64,000 nucleotides of DNA, taken from NCBI RefSeq assembly GCF_000295955.2, contig NZ_ALXE01000001.1:93257-157256 (forward strand), written 5' to 3'. The position numbers were made by a program, and so were the translations under genes. Position 1 is the stretch's first letter. Each line of letters opens with the position of its first letter. Of this stretch, positions 1 through 8,668 are shown one piece after another. A model generated the notes under the pieces. That model was not told the origin of the DNA. It saw nothing but the letters and a program-made list of their open reading frames with translations, and ran no database searches. This DNA comes from Pantoea sp. A4. GTDB taxonomy: Bacteria > Pseudomonadota > Gammaproteobacteria > Enterobacterales > Enterobacteriaceae.

Positions 1-140
1 CGGGCCGCAGGGAAGCGTACCGATCGTTAATGTGAAAAACATGACGATTGGGCTGCTCCGCTGCGGCTCGGGTCTTTCGGGTATCGCTGTTCTGAAGCTT
101 GAACAGCGCTGCGTTTCCACCTCTCGACAGGATCAATTCC
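1..140 (+). other. Leader upstream of hisQ with hairpin
   Basis: No coding region is supportable here; the periplasmic binding protein gene that normally precedes hisQ must lie off the left edge. A perfect 8-bp stem (CGCTGTTC at 85-92, GAACAGCG at 101-108, 8-nt loop) lies 32 bp before the hisQ start. In E. coli and Salmonella the hisJ-hisQ gap also carries palindromic sequence thought to lower expression of the membrane genes relative to the binding protein. A similar role here is inference. Confidence 0.5.
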
Positions 141-827
141 ATGTTATATGGCTATTCTGACGTAATTATAAAAGGCACTCTGGTGACCCTGGAGCTGGCT
201 CTCAGCTCGGTGTTGTTGGCAGTGATTCTCGGCCTGATTGGGGCCGGAGCAAAACTTTCTGGCAATCGGCCGTTGGCCTTGTTGTTTGAAGGCTACACCA
301 CGCTTATCCGTGGCGTGCCCGATCTGGTACTGATGCTGCTGATTTTCTACGGCTTGCAGATCGCACTGAACACCGTAACGGACGCGCTGGGAATAGCACA
401 GTTGGATATCGACCCCATGGTGGCCGGTATTATCACGCTGGGCTTTATCTACGGGGCTTATTTCACCGAAACCTTCCGTGGTGCGTTCATGGCCGTCCCT
501 AAAGGACAAATTGAAGCCGCAACCGCTTTTGGCATGACCGGCGCACAGACTTTCCGTCGCGTGCTGTTCCCGGCCATGATGCGCTTTGCGCTGCCGGCCA
601 TCGGCAATAACTGGCAGGTGATTTTAAAAGCCACCGCGCTGGTTTCACTGCTGGGGCTGGAAGATGTGGTGAAAGCGACGCAGTTGGCAGGGAAAAGTAC
701 CTGGCAGCCGTTCTATTTCGCTATTGTCTGTGGTGTGATCTATCTGGTGTTTACCACTCTGTCGAATGGAGTGCTGTTGTGGCTTGAACGCCGTTATACC
801 GTTGGCGTGAAGAGGGCCGAGCTATGA
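141..827 (+). CDS. hisQ: Histidine/basic amino acid ABC transporter permease HisQ
   Basis: This is one of the two inner-membrane permease subunits of the histidine/lysine/arginine/ornithine importer, which pairs with HisM and is driven by HisP. The 228-residue protein aligns along its length with recalled E. coli HisQ and keeps the EAA cytoplasmic loop (EAATAFG, residues 125-131) that contacts the ATPase. Several hydrophobic segments span the chain. The ATG at 141 is chosen because it gives the family N-terminus (MLYGYSDVI) and has AGGA at about 129-132; an in-frame TTG at 99 only adds non-homologous residues. The stop overlaps the hisM start, so the two are probably translationally coupled. 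Confidence 0.95.
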   Translation: MLYGYSDVIIKGTLVTLELALSSVLLAVILGLIGAGAKLSGNRPLALLFEGYTTLIRGVPDLVLMLLIFYGLQIALNTVTDALGIAQLDIDPMVAGIITLGFIYGAYFTETFRGAFMAVPKGQIEAATAFGMTGAQTFRRVLFPAMMRFALPAIGNNWQVILKATALVSLLGLEDVVKATQLAGKSTWQPFYFAIVCGVIYLVFTTLSNGVLLWLERRYTVGVKRAEL

Positions 828-1540
828 TGGATATTATTCAGCAGTACTGGCAGGCGTTGCTGTACTCCGATGGCTACCGTCTGACTGGCGTTGCCATGAC
901 GCTGTGGCTATTAATCGTTTCGGTACTGCTTGGAGGCTGCCTGGCCGTGGTGTTGGCCATTGGCCGCGTCTCGCCTAACCGCTATATTCGTTTCCCGATC
1001 TGGCTGTTTACCTATGTGTTCCGTGGCACACCGCTCTACGTACAATTGCTGGTGTTCTACACCGGTATGTACACCCTGGAAGTGGTCAAAGGCACTGAAT
1101 TACTCAATGCCTTCTTCCGCAGTGGACTGAACTGTACGCTGCTGGCCTTTACCCTTAATACCTGTGCTTACACCACAGAGATTTTTGCGGGTGCCATTCG
1201 CTCGGTCAATCACGGCGAGATTGAAGCCGCACGTGCCTACGGGTTTTCAACGTTTAAGCTCTATCGCTGCATTATTCTGCCTTCGGCGCTGCGCAGTGCC
1301 TTACCGGCTTACAGCAATGAAGTGATTTTGATGCTGCACTCTACCGCACTGGCGTTTACCGCTACCGTGCCGGATCTGCTGAAAGTGGCCCGCGATATCA
1401 ACGCCGCCACCTATCAACCGTTCACCGCGTTTTCCATCGCCGCGGTGCTCTATCTGATTATCTCTTATGTGCTGATTACCCTGTTCCGTAAAGCGGAACG
1501 TCGTTGGCTGGCACATGTAAAACCCGCTTCTTCGCATTGA
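824..1540 (+). CDS. hisM: Histidine/basic amino acid ABC transporter permease HisM
   Basis: This is the second permease subunit of the His/Lys/Arg/Orn importer in the inner membrane. At 238 residues it matches E. coli HisM in length and carries the EAA loop EAARAYG at residues 134-140, the docking site for HisP. The start codon overlaps the hisQ stop (ATGATGG). A second ATG three bases downstream is possible, but the first keeps the E. coli spacing to the conserved Tyr-Trp pair. hisP follows after 8 bp. Confidence 0.95.
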   Translation: MMDIIQQYWQALLYSDGYRLTGVAMTLWLLIVSVLLGGCLAVVLAIGRVSPNRYIRFPIWLFTYVFRGTPLYVQLLVFYTGMYTLEVVKGTELLNAFFRSGLNCTLLAFTLNTCAYTTEIFAGAIRSVNHGEIEAARAYGFSTFKLYRCIILPSALRSALPAYSNEVILMLHSTALAFTATVPDLLKVARDINAATYQPFTAFSIAAVLYLIISYVLITLFRKAERRWLAHVKPASSH

Positions 1541-1548
1541 GTACAACT

Positions 1549-2322
1549 ATGGCTGACAATAAATTAAGCGTAACTGAACTGCATAAACGCTATGGTGAAC
1601 ATGAGGTGCTGAAAGGCGTCTCCTTGCAGGCGAATGCTGGTGATGTCATCAGCATTATCGGCTCTTCCGGATCCGGGAAAAGTACCTTTTTGCGCTGCAT
1701 TAACTTTCTCGAAAAACCGAGTGAAGGCACGATCTCGGTGAATAACGAGTTGATTAATATGGTGCGTGACAAGGACGGGCAGCTTAAAGTTGCTGATAAA
1801 GAACAACTCCGTTCATTACGTACTCGCCTGACCATGGTGTTCCAGCACTTTAATCTCTGGAGCCATATGACGGTGCTGGAGAATGTGATGGAAGCACCGA
1901 TTCAGGTTCTGGGCTTAAGTAAAGCGGAAGCTCGTGAGCGAGCGATTAAGTATCTGGAGAAGGTCGGTATTGATGAACGCGCTCGCGCAAAATATCCGAT
2001 TCACCTCTCCGGTGGGCAACAGCAGCGTGTTTCTATTGCGCGTGCGCTGGCGATGGAACCCGAAGTACTGTTGTTTGATGAGCCAACATCGGCGCTCGAT
2101 CCAGAGCTAGTGGGCGAAGTGCTGCGCATTATGCAAAAGCTGGCGGAAGAGGGCAAAACCATGGTGGTGGTAACGCATGAAATGGAGTTTGCTCGCCATG
2201 TGTCCAGCCAGGTGATTTTCCTGCACCAGGGGAAAATTGAGGAGCAGGGTGCGCCAGGTGAGCTGTTTGATAACCCGAAAAGCCCACGTTTACAGCAGTT
2301 TTTAAAAGGTTCATTGAAGTAA
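1549..2322 (+). CDS. hisP: Histidine/basic amino acid ABC transporter ATPase HisP
   Basis: This is the cytoplasmic ATPase that energises HisQM import of histidine and basic amino acids. The 257-residue protein has Walker [10 protein letters not shown] at 38-46, the ABC signature LSGGQQQR at 153-160, Walker B LLFDEP at 174-179 and the H-loop histidine at 210. It matches recalled E. coli HisP in length and almost throughout in sequence. The ATG at 1549 gives the family N-terminus; the longer reading frame reaching back into hisM is not homologous. hisP is the last gene of the operon and is followed by a strong inverted repeat. Confidence 0.96.
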   Translation: MADNKLSVTELHKRYGEHEVLKGVSLQANAGDVISIIGSSGSGKSTFLRCINFLEKPSEGTISVNNELINMVRDKDGQLKVADKEQLRSLRTRLTMVFQHFNLWSHMTVLENVMEAPIQVLGLSKAEARERAIKYLEKVGIDERARAKYPIHLSGGQQQRVSIARALAMEPEVLLFDEPTSALDPELVGEVLRIMQKLAEEGKTMVVVTHEMEFARHVSSQVIFLHQGKIEEQGAPGELFDNPKSPRLQQFLKGSLK

Positions 2323-2328
2323 CAATGG

Positions 2329-2356
2329 ATCATCAGGGCGCTTGCGTTCTGATGAT
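2329..2356 (+). other. Small hairpin after hisP
   Basis: ATCATCAG (2329-2336) pairs with CTGATGAT (2349-2356) across a 12-nt loop, starting 6 bp after the hisP stop. It has no U-tract and may protect the mRNA 3' end or form part of a two-hairpin termination region with the longer stem downstream. Confidence 0.4.
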
Positions 2357-2420
2357 GTCAGCATTGAACTCATCGCGTTCTCAGGTTACAGATAAACTGA
2401 ATTTATCTAATAACCCTGAA

Positions 2421-2462
2421 AAACAGAGCCCTGCAATTTGATATCGCAGGGCTCTGTTTAAT
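2421..2462. terminator. hisP terminator, perfect 14-bp stem
   Basis: AAACAGAGCCCTGC (2421-2434) and GCAGGGCTCTGTTT (2446-2459) are perfect complements around an 11-nt loop. A precedes and T follows the stem, so it could terminate in both directions. It ends 21 bp before the member A start, which leaves no room for a whole promoter between them. Confidence 0.75.
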
Positions 2463-2480
2463 CCGTCAACGAGATGAGTA

Positions 2481-4565
2481 ATGATCAGAACCTCTCCTTT
2501 TATTCCATATCTTCCGCCGACAAGTGATGCTGAAAAAGGGCTGGAAAAGGCTTTTCCGCGCACGCATGCCCGGCGAGAATTACACAGTAGCGCTGAGGTT
2601 GTTGGTTATTCCTGGCCATTACCGGGTGCCAGTGCGGCAAAAGCGAAAGTCAATCCCGCAGCAAAAGTAAAATCAGCGGCATCCTCAGCACAAAAAAAAA
2701 TCGCCCTTAGCAGAATTTTTCGCCACAAAGAGAGAAGTATATCAAGAAGAAAAAAAGAGGAACGGAAATATCGACTAAATAATGCAGCACGTAATGCAAT
2801 CGCGGTGCCAGGCGCAGCGCAGGGAAATCACCATGCTAGCGATGGTACAGCGAAAGAAAGCATGACTTCTTACGGTACGTACAGCAGCTATGTAGGAAAA
2901 AAAAATAAACTGGCGAAAATAGATCGTGAGGAAGTTGAAAAAAAAAGTAATTCTACTGAAAATAGCCAGCCATCTCATCGTTTTTTAGCGCATGGTAAAA
3001 ATTTTTCTGGTTTGCAATCAGACCTCACCATCGAGCAAACCACAGATGTGCCTGAAAACAAATCCGACCTTGTTACACCGACTAATGAGACTATCGCACC
3101 TCCTTTGCAAGAGGAAAAGTTTTCTTGTCTCTATGTCACCGATGTTCAAGAGTGCTATGAATATATGAGGTTAATGCGGGATAGAAAAGAAAATAATTAC
3201 TTCTGTCTGAACTCCTCCTTATTTAGTATGTTTGATCATTTATTTCATGATGCCGTGCATAAAAAAAGCACAGTGCCAAGGGAGATTGTTTTTAGCCATG
3301 TTAACAGGCATGATGATCAGGAAATAACACAATTCAATAATCTTCGTGGAATGCCTGATATAACATTCAAACAGGAAGAGAATCATAGGATTATAAGCAA
3401 GAATGAAGCAGACTCGATACTTTCGTTACTGACCTTATCAGTTATATCGAATGAAGATATCAAGCGGAGAAATATTAGCACCCGGTTTGTTATTCCTGAA
3501 AACACCTTTAAATTATTTAAATCACCAGCACCTTCCGGTACCGGTGGGTATTTCATTGCTTATCATATAAATAAGTGTCGAGAACACAGTGGTTTTAATG
3601 CGGGTATTATCCCTGTGAATATTTTCGATAATTTTATAATGCTTGAAGATCAGGCTACTGGTTTGATGTTGAGCGGAGATAGTGTTAATAACTTCATTGA
3701 CGGCTTAAGTAAAGTCACCGGATTGAAATATTACTATAACGATAATATCCATCGACCACAATCTGACTTAGGGGTAAAGGAAAATTATTTAATAAAAACA
3801 CAATCTCTTTTTATCAACCAGAATGCAACGATGAAGGGGTTCTGCTCTCTGGATGACATTAACGAAGAGTTGACGTTTTTTTCTCCTGTAAGAAATGTAC
3901 GGCAGGAAAACAACATGAGTATTCCTTTATACAGAAATAGTTTTACCTTATCAGAGGGTTCATTAATTTATATCAATGAAAAAGGTGAGGAGGGCGCGTT
4001 CAGGATTTCCGCAACAGGAAAAAATAGCTCATATTATTCACTTTCACCTCAGCTTTTGGGTGACGCAAGGCATTATAGTCAGGCTGGTTTTTTACATGGG
4101 CAGAACTACACGCGTCAAATGTTAATTGAACAATTGCAGGCAAAAGGAATGAATTACCTGTCATTTAATAATGATATTGATTTCTCAGCGAAACTCGATG
4201 GTTTCTATATGGATATTGAGTTGTCGAGTGAGGAACAGCCAATGCAGGAAAATACCACAGAAACTGAAGTGACGACCACAGAACCAGATTTATCAATTAC
4301 GTATAATAAGTGTCTGTCCCGTTGTTTTTCATTTCAGCATGGGTTGCTTCAGTATTATGATGATAATGGCGAATATGATGAGGTTTTTTTTACTCCTCAG
4401 CAGAGTGGCCTTTTAAAAATTGATTACGATCTCTCGATAACACAAAGTGTTTTTTTGCAAGAGGTAAATATCAAACCCGGAGTACACTATAATGCTAGTG
4501 AAATACATACCAGGCTTGAAAGTGCTAACTTTATTAATTACCAAAACATGGCATTGTCAGAGTGA
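2481..4565 (+). CDS. Unrecognised paralogous family, member A (694 aa)
   Basis: I do not recognise this protein. It shows a short N-terminus, FPRT at 26-29, the family motif WPLPGA at 45-50, and a Lys/Arg/Ser/Ala-rich linker to about residue 210 that includes ERSISR and a KESM...SYVGKKNK block. A body follows: a module around NTFK (341-417, ending TGLKY) and two related C-terminal modules at about 484-560 and 608-687. No signal peptide or membrane span is visible. Members B, C, D and E share the body; E is closest. It is markedly AT-rich: 16 of 60 bases are G/C at 3181-3240 by hand count. The start has a weak GAG ribosome site. The stop lies 6 bp from the convergent yfcH stop. Confidence 0.85.
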   Translation: MIRTSPFIPYLPPTSDAEKGLEKAFPRTHARRELHSSAEVVGYSWPLPGASAAKAKVNPAAKVKSAASSAQKKIALSRIFRHKERSISRRKKEERKYRLNNAARNAIAVPGAAQGNHHASDGTAKESMTSYGTYSSYVGKKNKLAKIDREEVEKKSNSTENSQPSHRFLAHGKNFSGLQSDLTIEQTTDVPENKSDLVTPTNETIAPPLQEEKFSCLYVTDVQECYEYMRLMRDRKENNYFCLNSSLFSMFDHLFHDAVHKKSTVPREIVFSHVNRHDDQEITQFNNLRGMPDITFKQEENHRIISKNEADSILSLLTLSVISNEDIKRRNISTRFVIPENTFKLFKSPAPSGTGGYFIAYHINKCREHSGFNAGIIPVNIFDNFIMLEDQATGLMLSGDSVNNFIDGLSKVTGLKYYYNDNIHRPQSDLGVKENYLIKTQSLFINQNATMKGFCSLDDINEELTFFSPVRNVRQENNMSIPLYRNSFTLSEGSLIYINEKGEEGAFRISATGKNSSYYSLSPQLLGDARHYSQAGFLHGQNYTRQMLIEQLQAKGMNYLSFNNDIDFSAKLDGFYMDIELSSEEQPMQENTTETEVTTTEPDLSITYNKCLSRCFSFQHGLLQYYDDNGEYDEVFFTPQQSGLLKIDYDLSITQSVFLQEVNIKPGVHYNASEIHTRLESANFINYQNMALSE

Positions 4566-4571
4566 TAAAAA

Positions 4572-5474
4572 TTACCGTTTATTCAGTAAATCACTGATTG
4601 ATGTCTCCAGATTGTGCCAGCGGAACTGGAAACCAGACGCTTCAAGCTTTTGTGGTAACACATGCTGACCACCTAAAACCAGGACGGAAGATTCACCCAT
4701 CATTAATCGGATTGCCATTGCAGGTGTCCGCATAAAGGCCGGACGATGCAACGCCTGGCCTAAAATGGCGGCGAACTGTTCGTTGCGCACAGCATAAGGT
4801 GAAACAAGGTTAACGGGGCCACTCAGTTGCGGATGTGTTATCAACCAGAGCACCGCGCTAATCCAGTCTTCAATATGAATCCATGAGAGGTACTGTTTAC
4901 CACTGCCAATCGGACCACCAATACCGAGGCGAAAGGGAAGGGTCATTTTGCTTAAGGCACCACCTTGTGGAGTCAACACAATGCCGGTACGCAGCAAACA
5001 CACCCGGGTTTCGGCACTTTGTGCTCTCAACGCAATTTGCTCCCAACGCGCACAAAGCTGATGGGTAAACTCGTTGTGCCCGGCATCCTCTTCCGTTAAG
5101 ACCAGGTCACCACTGTTGCCATAAAAGCCGATTGCTGAACCGGAAATCAGCAATGCTGGAGGGTGGGAGCTGGCTTTAATCAGCGTGACCAAACGTTCGG
5201 TTATCTGCCAGCGGCTGTCACATAAACGTTGTTTTTGGCTTTCGCTCCAGCGTTTATCGGCAATCGGCTCACCCGCCAGATTGATCACCATATCGACGCT
5301 ATTCAAATCAGTCTGTTGCTCCAGCCCGGACCAGAGCGCCACCTGTGCGCCCAGAACAGCACGTGCTGCTGCTACGTCACGGGTGACAACACTGACTTGA
5401 TGTCCCTGCTGTAAGAGTTCCGGGATAAGATGGCGACCAATTAGCCCAGTGCCTCCGGTGAGTAAAATATGCAT
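4572..5474 (-). CDS. yfcH: SDR-family nucleoside-diphosphate-sugar epimerase-like protein YfcH
   Basis: This belongs to the TIGR01777 branch of extended short-chain dehydrogenases. The 300-residue chain opens with a Rossmann nucleotide-binding motif (GGTGLIG at residues 7-13). Its length and sequence fit E. coli YfcH, where it also lies next to hisP; its substrate is not established. Here member A has been placed between hisP and yfcH. The gene is convergent with member A and divergent from yfcF. Confidence 0.9.
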   Translation of the reverse strand: MHILLTGGTGLIGRHLIPELLQQGHQVSVVTRDVAAARAVLGAQVALWSGLEQQTDLNSVDMVINLAGEPIADKRWSESQKQRLCDSRWQITERLVTLIKASSHPPALLISGSAIGFYGNSGDLVLTEEDAGHNEFTHQLCARWEQIALRAQSAETRVCLLRTGIVLTPQGGALSKMTLPFRLGIGGPIGSGKQYLSWIHIEDWISAVLWLITHPQLSGPVNLVSPYAVRNEQFAAILGQALHRPAFMRTPAMAIRLMMGESSVLVLGGQHVLPQKLEASGFQFRWHNLETSISDLLNKR

Positions 5475-5500
5475 TAGCGGTTCTCCTGCTCTTGTTATAG

Positions 5501-6280
<780 letters not shown>

Positions 6281-6394
6281 GGATTTTTCCAGGCTTGTAC
6301 ATAATTGCGGAAGTGATTACCTTACGCATCACACGACTAATAAACTCGCTAACCCGCATGATAAGCGGAGCGCAGTCTGACGGGAAAAAACAGG

Positions 6395-6913
6395 ATGGCG
6401 GATCAAACAACCGGTGATGGTATTGAGTGGGTTGATATTGTCAGCGAAGACGATGAAGTCATCGCACAAGCAACCCGTGCACAAATGCGTGCACAGACCC
6501 TACGCCACCGTGCGACTTACATCGTAGTACATAATGGTATGGGCAAGATTCTGGTGCAGCGCCGCACTGAAATTAAAGACTTTATGCCGGGCATGCTGGA
6601 TGCCACTGCTGGTGGTGTGGTGCAAAGCGGTGAAGATATGCTCGAGTCCGCCCGGCGTGAAGCAGAAGAAGAACTGGGGATTGCTGGTGTTCCCTTTGCC
6701 GATCACGGTAAGTTCTATTTTGAGGATGAACACTGCCGCGTATGGGGCGGACTGTTCAGCTGCGTGTCTCATGGGCCGTTTGCTATGCAGGAAGAGGAGG
6801 TCGATGAGGTTATCTGGATGACCCCTGAAGAGATTACTGCACGCTGCGATGAATTTACTGATGATTCACTCAAAGCCTTAGCGCTTTGGCTGAGCCGTAA
6901 CGGCGAAGCCTGA
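6395..6913 (+). CDS. yfcD: Nudix hydrolase YfcD
   Basis: This is a Nudix-fold hydrolase of 172 residues, expected to hydrolyse a nucleoside diphosphate linked to another moiety. The full Nudix box is present: G, five residues, E, seven residues, then REAEEELGI, which supplies the metal-binding glutamates. The natural substrate of E. coli YfcD is not firmly known. It is monocistronic here, 114 bp after yfcF, and ends with its own terminator. The E. coli neighbours yfcC and yfcE are missing and the member B-D operon lies in their place. Confidence 0.92.
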   Translation: MADQTTGDGIEWVDIVSEDDEVIAQATRAQMRAQTLRHRATYIVVHNGMGKILVQRRTEIKDFMPGMLDATAGGVVQSGEDMLESARREAEEELGIAGVPFADHGKFYFEDEHCRVWGGLFSCVSHGPFAMQEEEVDEVIWMTPEEITARCDEFTDDSLKALALWLSRNGEA

Positions 6914-6923
6914 TACTATTTCT

Positions 6924-6950
6924 GCTGCCGGTCTTCTCCGGCAGCCTTTT
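6924..6950 (+). terminator. yfcD intrinsic terminator
   Basis: GCTGCCGG (6924-6931) pairs perfectly with CCGGCAGC (6938-6945) across a 6-nt loop and is followed by CTTTTCCC, beginning 11 bp after the yfcD stop. Confidence 0.85.
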
Positions 6951-7047
6951 CCCTCTGTCTTGTTTTCTACTCAGTCACAAAATCCCCTGATTATAAACTT
7001 GAACTATATTATTGAGACAGTGACGAATGAATAATTCTGTTCTCAAT

Positions 7048-7070
7048 GTGATTTTTAATATAAAAATCAC
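7048..7070. promoter_or_regulatory. 23-bp palindrome just upstream of the B-C-D operon
   Basis: GTGATTTTTA (7048-7057) and TAAAAATCAC (7061-7070) are perfect inverted repeats separated by ATA. The element ends 20 bp before the member B start. It could be an operator for a dimeric regulator or a 5' UTR hairpin next to the ribosome-binding site. AT-rich sequence upstream (TATAAA near 6992, TATATT near 7005) may hold the promoter, but I see no convincing -35 partner. Confidence 0.5.
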
Positions 7071-7090
7071 CACAATAAATAGGTAAGTCA

Positions 7091-8635
7091 ATGTCATTAT
7101 CGGGAGTTAGTTCAGGTTTTAACGCCTCTTTTTATACCACTTCTATACCTGACGAAAATGGGGTAATACTCCCTGTACCATTAGCCAGAAAAAGTAGTGG
7201 TGGGTATAAAAAGCCGATCAGGGTAAAGAATGCAGATCGATTCCTGTCTAAATCGAGACAAAAGCCCATGGTGATTCGTACGGGCAGCAGGAAAGTACCA
7301 GGGATGAACCGGGACGTAGCCAAAGTACACGACCGAAAAGAGGAACCAGCCAGAGAAAGTCTTATGTCTACCCGTTCAGATGTTTTTGGCGTAATTAAAA
7401 TAAAAAGCCCTGTAAGCATCCACAGACCAAAAAATAAAAATGCTGAAAATATTATTGGATCTAACTTTAATGATCATAAAATTACCGGTGATAAATCTGA
7501 GATTTCATCTGGTGAAACTATCTCTATGGCGGAGCAAAAAAAAACAGGTTCTGTTTCAGCTCAACCATCAGCTCGACTTTCTACTTTTGTCAACGCAGAT
7601 ACCACATTGGCTATGATTCAGGCCTCGCGATGGCGTAGAGAGCAGCTCTATTTTAATGTTCCGGTTAATCTATCTCCTCCATTTGAAATGTATTTCAGTT
7701 TCCCAGTAAACAGTGCGACTATTCATGATGGAGATATCGTTTTTTTTCAGGCTTTATGCGAAGATAGCCATCCGCGCGATCGGGAAAATCATATTCCAGG
7801 TAGTACCATTGCTAGTGTTTATTCTGCAATGACTATCTCGGCAGTGAGTATGAAAAAATTAAAGCAGTACAATCTATCAAATAACAGTATATTGCAGAAA
7901 AATAGTTTTAAACTTGTTGAATATCGCGGGCGTCAGGAGGATACCAACCTTCTTCTGGTGTGGTATCGCTATCGTTCTCAAGCGGATGGAGGAAGTAGTG
8001 CAGCAATTACTGAAATTATGACTGAAAAAGGAAAATATAAATTAACAGATAAGAATACGGGATATAACTTCACCAGTGATAATCTCAATGATTTTATTGC
8101 GTGTATCGAACGTGTTACCGGGTTAAAATTTGATAGCGAAACCCCAGTAGAGCATACTGCAGGATATGCTGTCAGATATGAAATAGCGTTGAATTCAAAC
8201 AGGAACTTTTTTATTAGCGCAAATGACACCAGCCAGTCGAGTAGTGAGTTATTGGACTTAAGGATCAACGAAGCTGATGATCTCTTTACTTCGGTTGATG
8301 CTGCAAATAAAAAATCAGGCGATTTAATTTACAGGGGGTGCTTTAAGTTTTCCGGGGATAAAATTAATTACATCGATCTAAAAGGTATTGAAGGGGAACT
8401 AAATTTCCGCACTCACCCCAGAAACCCTCTGCTTTTACGTTATGATAGTCATGGCGAAGCGGAAGATTTTTTAAGTAAAAAAGGTATTTTAAGAGGATAT
8501 TTTTACAGTAAAGAGGAAATAAGTAATATATTGACGGACTATTATTATATAGCAATAGGTGACGATGTGGGAAAAACCAATAGTGTGCCAAGGTTAGATA
8601 ATTTTTACATTTCTGAACCATTGGTTAGCCAGTGA
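7091..8635 (+). CDS. Unrecognised paralogous family, member B (514 aa, short form)
   Basis: No known function is recognised. The N-terminus is Ser-rich (MSLSGVSSGF), with the family motif as LPVPLARK at residues 27-34. A basic linker carries RESLMS (88-93). The body starts near 165 and contains the NSFK module at 271-347 and one copy of the C-terminal module at about 414-490. The protein ends just after the segment (DNFYIS, 503-508) that in A, D and E leads into a second module copy, so B naturally lacks that copy. The start has TAGG about 8 bp upstream. Member C follows after 33 bp. AT-rich compared with the core genes. Confidence 0.85.
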   Translation: MSLSGVSSGFNASFYTTSIPDENGVILPVPLARKSSGGYKKPIRVKNADRFLSKSRQKPMVIRTGSRKVPGMNRDVAKVHDRKEEPARESLMSTRSDVFGVIKIKSPVSIHRPKNKNAENIIGSNFNDHKITGDKSEISSGETISMAEQKKTGSVSAQPSARLSTFVNADTTLAMIQASRWRREQLYFNVPVNLSPPFEMYFSFPVNSATIHDGDIVFFQALCEDSHPRDRENHIPGSTIASVYSAMTISAVSMKKLKQYNLSNNSILQKNSFKLVEYRGRQEDTNLLLVWYRYRSQADGGSSAAITEIMTEKGKYKLTDKNTGYNFTSDNLNDFIACIERVTGLKFDSETPVEHTAGYAVRYEIALNSNRNFFISANDTSQSSSELLDLRINEADDLFTSVDAANKKSGDLIYRGCFKFSGDKINYIDLKGIEGELNFRTHPRNPLLLRYDSHGEAEDFLSKKGILRGYFYSKEEISNILTDYYYIAIGDDVGKTNSVPRLDNFYISEPLVSQ

Positions 8636-8668
8636 AAAAAATCGAATATAAAATTTAGAGAAACCATT

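Noticed and set aside
99..140. TTG start extending hisQ upstream
   Set aside because: The added residues have no family match; ATG at 141 gives the correct N-terminus with a ribosome site.
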